From positions 1-18,918 of the forward strand of contig JBILMZ010000041.1 in NCBI GenBank assembly GCA_044375275.1: a DNA stretch of 18,918 bases. The letters run 5' to 3'. This DNA is from SZUA-430 sp044375275 (lineage in GTDB: Bacteria; Pseudomonadota; Alphaproteobacteria; Micropepsales; Micropepsaceae). The notes under the pieces were generated by a model, which had not been told where the DNA came from, ran no database searches, and worked only from the letters and a program-made list of their open reading frames with translations. Numbering within the stretch: position 1 is the first letter of the stretch; each line of letters opens with the position of its first letter. The position numbers were made by a program, and so were the translations under genes. Shown piece by piece: positions 1-7,528 of this stretch.

Positions 1-506
1 AGGCGACGACCGGCACGCTCGAGATGCTGGACCAGAACCTCGTACATCTCGACGAGCAGAAGCTGACACGCTTCAGGAACCGCCACATCGGCTTCGTGTT
101 CCAGTTCCATCATCTGCTGCCCGATTTCACGGCGCTCGAGAACGTCCTGTTCCCCGCCGCCGCCAGCGCCGGCGCGGAAACGAAAGCCATGCGCGACCGC
201 GCCAACCAGTTGCTCGACCGCGTGGGCCTGTCGGACCGCAAGACCTTCCGCACGCCCAAGCTCTCCGGCGGCCAGAAGCAGCGCGTGGCCATCGCCCGCG
301 CCCTCATGAACCGCCCCGCCCTCGTCCTCGCCGACGAGCCCACCGGCAACCTCGACCGCGAAACCGCCGACCAGGTCCTCGCCCTCCTGCGCGACATGAA
401 CCGCGAGGACCAGACAACGTTTCTCATCTCAACGCACGACCCACACGTGGCAGCGTTCTGCGACCGCAAGATCGTCGTGGTGGATGGCAAGCTGGAGACG
501 GGATAA
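1..506 (+). CDS. lolD: LolD-like ABC transporter ATPase, 3' part
   Basis: This is the C-terminal 167 or so residues of an ABC ATPase; the reading frame is open from base 3 to the TAA at 504-506, so the start codon and Walker A lie outside the window. Visible motifs are the Q-loop region (GFVFQFHHLLPDF), the ABC signature LSGGQKQRVAIARAL, Walker B with catalytic glutamate (VLADEPTGNLD) and the H-loop (STHD). The FQFHHLLP variant of the Q-loop is characteristic of LolD, the ATPase of the LolCDE complex that releases lipoproteins from the inner membrane toward the outer membrane in Gram-negative bacteria. The related MacB/FtsE-type ATPases are the main alternative. The usual partner gene lolC/E would lie upstream, outside the window. 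Family assignment is firm; the exact LolD name is likely but rests on motif resemblance. Confidence 0.85.
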   Translation, partial: ATTGTLEMLDQNLVHLDEQKLTRFRNRHIGFVFQFHHLLPDFTALENVLFPAAASAGAETKAMRDRANQLLDRVGLSDRKTFRTPKLSGGQKQRVAIARALMNRPALVLADEPTGNLDRETADQVLALLRDMNREDQTTFLISTHDPHVAAFCDRKIVVVDGKLETG

Positions 507-550
507 GGCACAAGTCGCACTCCATTTCCATTGCACACCCACCCCCGTTT

Positions 551-574
551 CTTCCCCCGCTTCAGCGGGGGAAG
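551..574. terminator. GC-rich hairpin in convergent gap
   Basis: A perfect 10-bp inverted repeat (CTTCCCCCGC, loop TTCA, GCGGGGGAAG) lies 45 bases after the lolD stop and about 100 bases beyond the VIT stop on the other strand. Its place between converging genes suggests a bidirectional transcription end. Neither side carries a run of T, so it is not a textbook intrinsic terminator and could instead be a dispersed intergenic repeat of a type common in GC-rich genomes. A second weaker GC-rich inverted repeat follows at about 577-600. The rest of the 507-672 gap shows no gene. Confidence 0.45.
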
Positions 575-672
575 TGCCTGCGCGCTGCAAGCGCTGCAGG
601 CGATGGGGGAACCTCAGAAGTTCAAACCTATGCGGGGAAACCCCTCCTGTCCAAAAGGGCGCGCCAGCCCCC

Positions 673-1374
673 TCAAACAACCGTCCCAAACAACCGCCCG
701 ATCCCCGCCGTCGCCGCCATCGCCAGCGCGCCCCAGAAGGTGACGCGCACCGTGGCGCGGACAACATCCGCGCCGCCTGCCTGCGCGCCGACGGCACCAA
801 GCACTGCCAGAAATCCCAGCGACGCAACCGAGACCAACGGCACAAGCCAAGCCGACGGTGACACGATGACCATGAGCAGCGGCATCGCAGCCCCCACAGC
901 AAACGTGGCCGCAGAAGTGAACGCCGCCTGCACCGGACGCGCCGTCGTCATCTCGAGGATGCCCAGCTCGTCCCGCGCATGCGCCTCAAGCGCGCCCTTC
1001 TGGGTCAGCTGCGCTGCCACCTGTTGCGCCAGGGCCGGCTCCACGCCTCGGCTGACATAGATGCCGGTTAGCTCGGCCAGCTCGAACTCCGCATCCTCGC
1101 TCAATTCCTTGCGCTCGCGCTCAAGGTCCGCCTTCTCGGTGTCGGCCTGTGAACTCACGGACACGTATTCGCCGGCCGCCATCGACATGGCACCCGCCAC
1201 AAGCCCCGCGACGCCCGCCACGAGAACCTCCGACGGCCCCGCCGACGACGCCGCAACGCCCACGATCAGGCTCGCCGTGGAAACGATCCCGTCATTGGCG
1301 CCCAGCACCGCGGCCCTGAGCCAGCCGATACGCTGCACGAGGTGACGCTCTGTATGCGGAGGAAGGCGGCTCAT
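673..1374 (-). CDS. VIT/CCC1 family iron/manganese transporter
   Basis: A 233-residue protein of the VIT1/CCC1 family, membrane proteins that export Fe2+ or Mn2+ from the cytosol. The first transmembrane segment carries the GANDGIVSTAS motif (D28) and the second ends in the AAGEYVSVSSQ motif (E69), both typical of the metal path. Residues about 80-140 form the charged helical cytosolic metal-binding domain, with glutamates such as those in ELSEDAEFELAEL and the HARDELGI end. Three more hydrophobic segments follow (about 150-232), giving the expected five. The ATG at 1374 was chosen over an upstream in-frame start because an AGGAG Shine-Dalgarno sequence precedes it and the family motif begins soon after. 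It lies 97 bases downstream of the FNT gene on the same strand and may be cotranscribed. Metal specificity cannot be read from the sequence. Confidence 0.9.
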   Translation of the reverse strand: MSRLPPHTERHLVQRIGWLRAAVLGANDGIVSTASLIVGVAASSAGPSEVLVAGVAGLVAGAMSMAAGEYVSVSSQADTEKADLERERKELSEDAEFELAELTGIYVSRGVEPALAQQVAAQLTQKGALEAHARDELGILEMTTARPVQAAFTSAATFAVGAAMPLLMVIVSPSAWLVPLVSVASLGFLAVLGAVGAQAGGADVVRATVRVTFWGALAMAATAGIGRLFGTVV

Positions 1375-1471
1375 CGCGGGGTTCTCCTGCTCGAAAGGAT
1401 TTCGGCAAGGCGAAGATGGCATGAAAGGCAACACCCGCGCCTTGCGCCAGCGCAAACCGGTGAGCAGACGC

Positions 1472-2338
1472 CTATGGCACCTGACGCTCGGCGGCGCCTT
1501 CGCTCTCCGTCCGCGTCGCTTCCGGGGTCGGCGCGCCTTGCGCCCTCGCCTGCGGCCGCAGGTAGATCAGCCAGTAGACAAGCGCCACCAGCACCCCGCC
1601 ACCCACGATGTTTCCGGCCGTGACCGGCACCAGGCTGGACGCCAGCAGGAACACGTCGATCGCTCCATCCCGGTGCAGCATGCCGACGGGCACCAGATAC
1701 ATGTTGGCCACGGAATGCTCGAAGCCCAGCACCACGAACGCCGTGACCGGCGGAATGATGACGGCCACCTTTCCCGAGACGCCGCGGGCCGCAAAGCACA
1801 TCCAGACCGCAAGGCACACAAGGACATTGCACAGAACGCCCCGCACGAACGCCTGCTCGGGGCCGAGCGCAAGCTTGGACGCGGTGATCGCAATGGCAGT
1901 CTCGCCCACGGACCCGCCGCCCATGTCCAGCACGCCGGACGCATGAACCATCACCGCCATTCCGATCGCACCGAAAAGATTGCCGGCAAAGACGAGAGCC
2001 CAGTTCCGCAGCAAGGCAACCGTGCTGACCCGCCGGCTCGCCCAGGCCATGACAATGAGGCTGTTACCCGTGAAGAGCTCGGCCCCGCCTATGATGACGA
2101 GCACCAGCCCGAGCGAGAACGCAACGCCACCCAAAAGCCGCGTCGGACCAAACCCGAGCTCGCTCCCCGTGACGACCACGGTAAAAAACATCGCCCCAAA
2201 CGCAATGAAGGCCCCGGCCAGCACCGCAAGGCTCAGCGTCTGCAAAAGCCCCAGCGCCACCTTTCGCGTCCCGACCTCCTCCACCAGCCGCGCAATCTCG
2301 CTCGGCGGCACGATGTTGAGGGGCTGGGGTTCGGTCAT
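1472..2338 (-). CDS. Formate/nitrite transporter (FNT) family channel
   Basis: A 288-residue integral membrane protein of the FocA/NirC (FNT) family, which form pentameric channels for small monovalent anions such as formate, nitrite or hydrosulfide. Six hydrophobic segments are visible. Family motifs include GAELFTGNS near residue 85-92, the NWALVFAGNLFGA stretch, CNVLVCLAVWM near 170-180 and GFEHSVANMYLVP, whose histidine falls at residue 208, equivalent to the gating H209 of FocA. The ATG at 2338 (MTEPQPLN) is preferred over a start 19 codons upstream because an AAGGAA element precedes it and the family begins there. The C-terminal tail of about 25 residues is polar and poorly conserved. 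Anion specificity is undecided. It heads a likely two-gene unit with the VIT gene and is transcribed away from the SulP gene. Confidence 0.92.
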   Translation of the reverse strand: MTEPQPLNIVPPSEIARLVEEVGTRKVALGLLQTLSLAVLAGAFIAFGAMFFTVVVTGSELGFGPTRLLGGVAFSLGLVLVIIGGAELFTGNSLIVMAWASRRVSTVALLRNWALVFAGNLFGAIGMAVMVHASGVLDMGGGSVGETAIAITASKLALGPEQAFVRGVLCNVLVCLAVWMCFAARGVSGKVAVIIPPVTAFVVLGFEHSVANMYLVPVGMLHRDGAIDVFLLASSLVPVTAGNIVGGGVLVALVYWLIYLRPQARAQGAPTPEATRTESEGAAERQVP

Positions 2339-2451
2339 CGGCGGGAGTTTCCTTTGCGCGTGGCGATCCGTCCAGTTAATGCGAATCAGAGCCACGTGTA
2401 CAGATTGGCGTCGGCTGACCGACAGAGCCCGTCATCGGCCCTCCTGTGTCG

Positions 2452-2460
2452 TGCTATGAT
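2452..2460 (+). promoter_or_regulatory. Possible extended -10 promoter for SulP gene
   Basis: The sequence TGCTATGAT matches an extended -10 element (TGn followed by TATGAT at 2455-2460). No convincing -35 hexamer is seen at the usual spacing, which extended -10 promoters can tolerate. Transcription would start near 2467, inside the palindrome that follows, leaving a leader of about 135 bases before the TTG start at 2602. This is inference from motif only. Confidence 0.35.
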
Positions 2461-2462
2461 CA

Positions 2463-2492
2463 AAACCGGACCTGTGCCATCAGGTCCGGTTT
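2463..2492. repeat. Perfect 12-bp palindrome in divergent promoter region
   Basis: The arms AAACCGGACCTG (2463-2474) and CAGGTCCGGTTT (2481-2492) are exact reverse complements around a 6-base spacer. The element lies between the divergently transcribed FNT and SulP genes, about 125 bases from the FNT start and 110 from the SulP start. That position does not suit a terminator for either gene and suggests an operator, or a stable hairpin at the 5' end of the SulP mRNA. No other feature was recognised in the 2339-2601 gap apart from the candidate -10 element beside it. Confidence 0.6.
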
Positions 2493-2601
2493 GACGAAAG
2501 GTGGCCATGCGCTAAGACGCAGGTCTGGTTCCCGAAACACGCGGACGAACCGGAAGGGGTAAGTCGCCGGGCGGCGGACCAGTCAGGCGAATAGTGGGGG
2601 C

Positions 2602-4812
2602 TTGTTGCAGAACGTGACAAAATCTGGAACCGCGACTGGCACGTCTGCGTTTGGCGGCACGTGGGAAAACGATCTCATCAGCGGCGCGGTCGTCGCGCTC
2701 GTCAGTCTTGTCTACAGCCTGTCCTTTGCCCTTCTCATCTTCCAGGGCCCACTCGCCGCCGGCCTGTCACATGGCATCGCCGCCGCGCTGATCAGCGCGG
2801 GCATCTGTACAATCATTATGTCCCTTGGATCTTCCTTTTCCAGGGCCGTGGGCGGACCCGACAGCGCCCCCATGGCCATCATGAGCGGCCTGGCCGCCTC
2901 GGTAGCCGCAAGCGTCACGGCTCCCGCGGCCTTGATTCCAACCGTCATGGCGTCCCTGCTGGTCGCAGCCGCAACAACAGGCATCTTTCTCCTGGTACTT
3001 GGCCTGCTGCGGCTGGAAGCCTGGATGCGATACATCCCCTACCCGGTGCTTGCGGGCTTCGTCGCTGCCGTCGGCCTCCAGCTCGCGGCTGGTGGAATCT
3101 TCGTCCTGACCGGACACCGCCCGGACGAAGTCAACGCCATGACCGAGACGACCACGATCATTCATGTCGCGGCCGGACTCTGCTTCGCCGGTGCCGCGGC
3201 GGCCACCCGCTTCCTGTCACGCTCCCACCTGGGCCTTCCGATCACCATTGTTGTCGCCTCGATCGTCATCTTCGCCGCCCTGCTGGCCCTGGACATCAGC
3301 CCGGACGAGGCCCGCGCCCAGCTATGGCTTCTCACCCCGCCTGAAAGCCGCGGCCCGTATCTGCCATGGCTCGTGCCCGAGAGCATCGACTGGTTCGCCG
3401 TGGCGTCCGGGGGCTCCGAAATTGCTGCCGGCGCAGCCATTGTCGCGATCAGCGTGATGCTGAACGGAACGAGCCTCGAACTCTGGTCCCGCCGCGGCCT
3501 CGATCTCAACACCGAGTTGCGCGTGAACGGACTTGCCAACCTGGCGTCCGGCATCGCGGGCGGCCTGCCGGGAAACCTGTCCTTCAACCGCACCATCCTG
3601 AACACGCGTGCTGGCGCCATGGGGAGACGCGCAGGGATGATTTCCGGCGTGATCCTGCTGGCGCTCGCGGTGATTGGCCCAGGCGTGGCGGGAGTCATTC
3701 CGACACCGGTCCTGGGCGGCTTGCTGATCTATCTGGGCCTCAGCGTCCTGGTTGATACATTCGCGCGCGCCCGGCACACGCTGGGTCCCGCTGACTATGC
3801 GTTCCTGGTCATGCTGGTCGCCCTGATCCTGTACCGCGGCTACTTTGAAGGCGTCGCGCTGGGAATCATTGCCTCGTGCATCCTCTTCGTCGTTCGCTAC
3901 AGCCGCGTCGAGACCGTCCGGCATGACGTCACGCGGGAAAGCTTCGGCAGCACCGTAGACCGCACGCGCGAGGAGAATGAATGCCTGCGAACGGCCGGTT
4001 CCGGAATGCATATCCTGTGGCTTCGGGGCTTCCTGTTCTTCGGCACGGCCAACAGCCTCTACGCAGCGCTGGAACGCAGGATGCTCCACGGCAGCAAGGA
4101 ACGGGTACGCCATTTCGTTCTCGACTTCAGTCGTGTGTCGGGGATCGATTCATCGGCGGTGTTCAGCTTCGCGAAACTGGCGCACCTTGCACGCGACAAC
4201 GGGGCCACGCTGGCGTTCTGCACCCTGTCCCCGACAGCAGTGGCAGCGTTCCGCGCGGAGGGCCTGCTGCACAGCAGTGACAGGTTCGTGCGCGGGTTTC
4301 CGTCCCTCGACCAGGGCCTCGAATGGAGCGAGGATAAACTGTTGCAGGCCAGCGGACTCGCACCTGGCACACGCCAGTCGCCCATCGCTGATTGGCTGGC
4401 AGAGGAACTCGGCAGCGCGGAATACGCAACGCGCCTGCTGGCGATCGCCGGGTCAGTGGACATTCCCAAGGATGGCGACCTGTTCAGCCAGGACGACCCT
4501 GCTGACGCCCTTTACTTCATCGAGAGCGGCCGTGTTGCCGTCGTGATGACCGCCGCTGACGGCGCAAGGATCAGGCTGCGCAGCATGGCCCGCCACACGG
4601 TACTGGGAGAGATGGGACTTTACCGCGACTTGCGCCGCACCGCGACCGTGGTTGCGCTGGAGCCGACGCGCGTGCGCCGCCTGGCGAAGCAGCAGTTTCT
4701 TGACCTCAAGCTCTCTGATCCCGATCTCTGCGACGCTGTACACCGCATGGTCGTACGCACGCTCGCCGACCGGCTCGCCTTCGCCAACGCCTCGGTGGCA
4801 GCGCTGCAATAG
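2602..4812 (+). CDS. SulP anion transporter with STAS and cyclic-nucleotide-binding domains
   Basis: A 736-residue three-part protein. Residues about 20-435 are a SulP/SLC26 membrane domain (sulfate, bicarbonate or dicarboxylate transport): GPDSAPMAIM near 85-94 and GGLPGNLSFNRTILNTRAG are family signatures. A STAS domain follows (about 467-565) with the diagnostic GIDSSAVFSF loop. Residues about 613-730 are a cNMP-binding/CRP-like domain; LGEMGLY and RRTATVVAL form a recognisable phosphate-binding cassette, so regulation by cyclic nucleotide is plausible. The start is uncertain: TTG at 2602 follows a GGGGG-rich element, a GTG at 2614 is possible, and there is no ATG before the membrane domain. 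Typical SulP proteins end after STAS at about 550-580 residues, so the extra module is notable. The substrate cannot be assigned. It converges on the ARPP-1 gene. Confidence 0.9.
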   Translation: MLQNVTKSGTATGTSAFGGTWENDLISGAVVALVSLVYSLSFALLIFQGPLAAGLSHGIAAALISAGICTIIMSLGSSFSRAVGGPDSAPMAIMSGLAASVAASVTAPAALIPTVMASLLVAAATTGIFLLVLGLLRLEAWMRYIPYPVLAGFVAAVGLQLAAGGIFVLTGHRPDEVNAMTETTTIIHVAAGLCFAGAAAATRFLSRSHLGLPITIVVASIVIFAALLALDISPDEARAQLWLLTPPESRGPYLPWLVPESIDWFAVASGGSEIAAGAAIVAISVMLNGTSLELWSRRGLDLNTELRVNGLANLASGIAGGLPGNLSFNRTILNTRAGAMGRRAGMISGVILLALAVIGPGVAGVIPTPVLGGLLIYLGLSVLVDTFARARHTLGPADYAFLVMLVALILYRGYFEGVALGIIASCILFVVRYSRVETVRHDVTRESFGSTVDRTREENECLRTAGSGMHILWLRGFLFFGTANSLYAALERRMLHGSKERVRHFVLDFSRVSGIDSSAVFSFAKLAHLARDNGATLAFCTLSPTAVAAFRAEGLLHSSDRFVRGFPSLDQGLEWSEDKLLQASGLAPGTRQSPIADWLAEELGSAEYATRLLAIAGSVDIPKDGDLFSQDDPADALYFIESGRVAVVMTAADGARIRLRSMARHTVLGEMGLYRDLRRTATVVALEPTRVRRLAKQQFLDLKLSDPDLCDAVHRMVVRTLADRLAFANASVAALQ

Positions 4813-4848
4813 ACCGTCGCTGGCATGCGCAAGGCAGCATTGGGATAG

Positions 4849-4879
4849 CCGGGCCGGCAGCATTGCACCACCGGCCCGG
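4849..4879. terminator. Hairpin between convergent SulP and ARPP-1 genes
   Basis: Perfect 9-bp arms CCGGGCCGG (4849-4857) and CCGGCCCGG (4871-4879) flank a 13-base loop. The element fills most of the 79-base gap between two gene ends, SulP stop at 4812 and ARPP-1 stop at 4892, so a bidirectional terminator is the simplest reading. As with the hairpin at 551-574 there is no T-run on either side. Confidence 0.5.
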
Positions 4880-4891
4880 AACTGGTTACCT

Positions 4892-5878
4892 CTACATGTC
4901 CAGCTCGTCATCCCGCTCTTCTTCAACGCCCGCCGGGGACGCCGAGGCATGCACGGCGACACCATCGACGACCAGAGCAGCGAGCACCAAGGCGGCGTCG
5001 CTGGAACGCCAGTCCTCGCCAAGTCCCACGGCTGGCCACACTTCGGCCTCGGTCGTGGCAAGCATGGACAGGAACTGCGCCGTGTCCGCCACGTCGCGAT
5101 GAGCTGGCTTGCGGCGCTCGGCCTCTAGCGCATCCATCGCATAGCTGCGCGTCAGGCTCTCGTGCAGCGCCGCGAACGTCGCGGCACGGTCGAAGAGTTC
5201 AACCCCGGCCAGCACGCCATCGACGAGGAACACGGCACCCCGCTGTCCGGCGACAGGCGACAACGCCTTGGCGAAGGCACCGAGGTCACCGTCGAAGTCC
5301 TCGAACACCTCGTCCATGGCCATCGTCTCGGAGCCGCTGCCCATCGCCTGGAACTTGTCGGCCACGCGGTTCCACACATCCCCCTGGTCAGAATGCCGGG
5401 AGCCATCCCGGCGCATGCTGCGCGTAACATGGTGGGCCTTGCTCAGCTTGGCCGAAGCAAACATCATGTTGCGGCTGGGACTGAACTCGCGGCTCTCATA
5501 GCGCCACCGTCCCTGCTCCACGCAGCTCACCGGCACGACGGTTGCCGAGTTCGCGGCCAGAAGAAGGGACAGGTTGAGGACACGGTTCTGCCGCGCCCCG
5601 ACAAGCTCCTGCCCGTCCACCGCCAGGAGCGGCTTGTCGGCACGGTTCTCCAGCAGCAGGTGCGGAACGCTTCCACCTTCCGAGACCTCCCGCACGCTGG
5701 CGAGACCCTCAGCCATCGCATCGTTGAGCAGGACATAGGCAGGTCCTGGCCTGTCGGCTCCCATCAGCGGCAGCATCGAAAGCTTGCGATGCGACCGCGC
5801 TTCGCCGGTGACCACGCCCTGAAGCAGATGGCCGGCAGGTTCCCGCCTCGCGGCGGGGTTCGTTCTTGCGTTACTCAT
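4892..5878 (-). CDS. ARPP-1 (DUF6569) family protein
   Basis: A 328-residue protein recognised as ARPP-1/DUF6569 by its core (about residues 60-130): EVSEGGSVPHLLLENRADKP, then DGQELVGARQNRVLN and PVSCVEQGRWRY. The family's molecular function is not established; it was named from association with ADP-ribosylglycohydrolases and rhodanese/phosphatase-type proteins, which points to ADP-ribose or nucleotide-linked processing. No signal peptide or membrane segment is seen, so it should be cytosolic. The C-terminus is acidic (EEERDDELDM). The ATG at 5878 has a good Shine-Dalgarno (AAGGAG, 6-7 bases upstream). It is the last gene of a minus-strand series after the MerR-like regulator and the VWA gene, separated from the latter by a strong hairpin. 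Confidence 0.8.
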   Translation of the reverse strand: MSNARTNPAARREPAGHLLQGVVTGEARSHRKLSMLPLMGADRPGPAYVLLNDAMAEGLASVREVSEGGSVPHLLLENRADKPLLAVDGQELVGARQNRVLNLSLLLAANSATVVPVSCVEQGRWRYESREFSPSRNMMFASAKLSKAHHVTRSMRRDGSRHSDQGDVWNRVADKFQAMGSGSETMAMDEVFEDFDGDLGAFAKALSPVAGQRGAVFLVDGVLAGVELFDRAATFAALHESLTRSYAMDALEAERRKPAHRDVADTAQFLSMLATTEAEVWPAVGLGEDWRSSDAALVLAALVVDGVAVHASASPAGVEEERDDELDM

Positions 5879-5904
5879 TTCAGTCTCCTTTTTTCGTTTC
5901 AGAC

Positions 5905-5953
5905 CACCTGTTCCCTCAGGAGATCTCCTAAAGGATCTCCTGAGGAACAGGTG
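5905..5953 (-). promoter_or_regulatory. Long intercistronic hairpin between VWA and ARPP-1 genes
   Basis: Arms 5905-5925 and 5934-5953 are reverse complements over 20 base pairs with one bulged C (5915) and an 8-base loop (5926-5933). On the minus strand it follows the VWA stop by about 30 bases and ends 26 bases before the ARPP-1 ATG. No T-run follows, so it is unlikely to be an ordinary intrinsic terminator. An mRNA processing or stability element that gives the two cistrons different expression, or an attenuator, are possible roles. Confidence 0.6.
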
Positions 5954-5982
5954 TCATGGCAGGCACCAGTCCCGGACAGGGG

Positions 5983-7347
5983 TTATTCCGGCCGACGCCC
6001 GCGACCGTGGCGGAGCTTCTTCTCGAGATGCCTCGCCACGCGCGCCTCCGCCGACATGTCGTAGCTTTCGTTCAGACCCGACAGGCGCGAACTCATCGCG
6101 TCCCCCGAATATGCCGCCTCCTTCGAGAAGCTCTCCGCATCGCGCCGACGCGCATGGTCAGCGATCTGCTCAAGCATCCCGATGATCCACGCATTGTCGC
6201 CGGCCATGGCACGCATCTGTGTCAGGATCCGCTCCACCGCTTCCCAGTCACCGCGACGAGACGCGATCCGTGCCTGCTCCTGCAGGCGGCTCACCTCCAC
6301 CTCGGCAACGCGACGGACCACCATCTCGTCCGGTACAAGGGCGGCAAGCGCTGCGGCTTCCATCACCGGCAGCATGAGCGGATCGGACGCCCCACCGCGC
6401 ACCTGGCCCTCAAGGTCGGTGTAGGCGATCGACGCCGAGAGCAGCTCGACCACCGAAGTACCCTGGGCAAGCGCCGCCGGCACATGCAGGCGCACGGCGA
6501 CAACCGCCTCGCTGCCCCAGGCCACGTCCGGCAGGATGATCCGCCCCTGCGCATCGCGCGGATAGGGATTGAGCACCTCCATGGTGACCCCGGTGACCGG
6601 CTTGAGCAGGCACGACACCTTGCGCCCCACGATCGCGTTGAGGAGGTCGAACTCCTCGCGGAACGGAGCCATGAGGTCCTCGGCCGTCTCGCCGTAATAG
6701 GCACGGCCACGGCCAGCGCGGGCGATGAGCGTCATCAGCCCCTCGTTGAAGTCACGGCCGAGTCCGAGCGTCGACGTCGTCACGCCAGCCGCGGCGAGAC
6801 GCGCCACCTGCGCCTCGATCGTGGCCGGATCGGTGACGCCGGCATTTGCATTGCCGTCCGAAAGCAGGATCACGCGCGAGATCGCCCGCTCCACCGGGAA
6901 CGGCGACAGTGCCTCCGCGCCGACGAGCCAGCCCTGGTGCAGGTCCGTGTTGCCGCGCGTCTCGATCGTGCGGATCAGGTCCTTCAGGCGATTGCGGTCC
7001 GTGACAGGGGCCGCCGGCGCAAGCAGCTCCGCGACATTGTCATAGATGACGATGCCGCAGCGGTCGCCCGGCTCGAGATGGTCGACGACAAACTGAGCCG
7101 CCTTGCGGGCCTCCGCGATCGCCGCTCCCCTCATGGAACCGGAACGGTCGAGCACGAGCGCGATGTTGAGGTCGTGGCGACGCCCGCCCGCCAGTTCAGC
7201 CGGCCGCTCCGGCGCCTGGACGCGGACGAGCAGGTCGACAACGCTATCCTGTCCCTTGGCAACGCCCTGGCGCAGGGCCGAGAGGAGGACGGTAAGGCGG
7301 CCCGCGGCGTTTGTGCCGGGGGCATTCGTGGTGTTGGTGTTGGTCAT
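5983..7347 (-). CDS. VWA domain-containing protein
   Basis: A 454-residue protein with a von Willebrand factor A domain at about residues 58-240. The metal-ion-dependent adhesion site is complete: D67-x-S69-x-S71 in LDRSGSM, T134 in RGNTDLHQG and D164 in LLSDGNANAG. A beta-rich segment follows (about 240-350) and then a charged helical tail rich in Arg (about 350-454). There is no signal peptide or transmembrane segment, so this is an intracellular VWA protein, a class often found as a metal-dependent partner-binding subunit of chaperone or stress complexes. No AAA+ partner is seen in the window. The ATG at 7347 has an AGGAG element. Its neighbours are the MerR-like regulator 181 bases upstream and ARPP-1 downstream, all on the same strand. 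Confidence 0.9.
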   Translation of the reverse strand: MTNTNTTNAPGTNAAGRLTVLLSALRQGVAKGQDSVVDLLVRVQAPERPAELAGGRRHDLNIALVLDRSGSMRGAAIAEARKAAQFVVDHLEPGDRCGIVIYDNVAELLAPAAPVTDRNRLKDLIRTIETRGNTDLHQGWLVGAEALSPFPVERAISRVILLSDGNANAGVTDPATIEAQVARLAAAGVTTSTLGLGRDFNEGLMTLIARAGRGRAYYGETAEDLMAPFREEFDLLNAIVGRKVSCLLKPVTGVTMEVLNPYPRDAQGRIILPDVAWGSEAVVAVRLHVPAALAQGTSVVELLSASIAYTDLEGQVRGGASDPLMLPVMEAAALAALVPDEMVVRRVAEVEVSRLQEQARIASRRGDWEAVERILTQMRAMAGDNAWIIGMLEQIADHARRRDAESFSKEAAYSGDAMSSRLSGLNESYDMSAEARVARHLEKKLRHGRGRRPE

Positions 7348-7415
7348 GTAGATTTCTCCTGTGTTGGTGGCGCCGACCGGGCGCGCAAGTGTCCTGAGGG
7401 CGAATTCACCCTGTC

Positions 7416-7434
7416 CCCGCGAACCATTCGCGGG
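7416..7434. repeat. 8-bp inverted repeat upstream of the VWA gene
   Basis: CCCGCGAA and TTCGCGGG are exact reverse complements around CCA, about 70 bases upstream of the VWA ATG (7347). With no T-run beyond it, an operator for the neighbouring MerR-like regulator is a reasonable but untested idea. No clear -35/-10 pair was found in the 7348-7528 gap. Confidence 0.4.
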
Positions 7435-7467
7435 TTGAATGCTGTTTTCAGTGTGGAAGGCTGCTGG

Positions 7468-7495
7468 CGTACGCGGGCGTCAGCCCGGCCGTACG
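7468..7495. repeat. Imperfect GC-rich inverted repeat after the regulator gene
   Basis: CGTACG-(C)GGGC at 7468-7478 mirrors GCCCGGCCGTACG at 7483-7495 with two unpaired bases. It lies just beyond the stop of the MerR-like gene (7529) on the minus strand and could be a partial terminator that lowers readthrough into the VWA gene. Confidence 0.3.
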
Positions 7496-7528
7496 GCGCC
7501 GCGGCCTAACATGGACGAGGATGCAAGA

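Noticed and set aside
1421..2494. A 357-codon open frame on the plus strand
   Set aside because: Antisense shadow of the FNT channel gene; composition is low-complexity His/Arg/Pro and no motif is seen.
5956..7509. A 517-codon open frame on the plus strand
   Set aside because: It runs antisense to the VWA gene, which has a full MIDAS motif and a Shine-Dalgarno; the plus frame gives a His/Arg-rich product with no family features, as expected of a GC-rich shadow.
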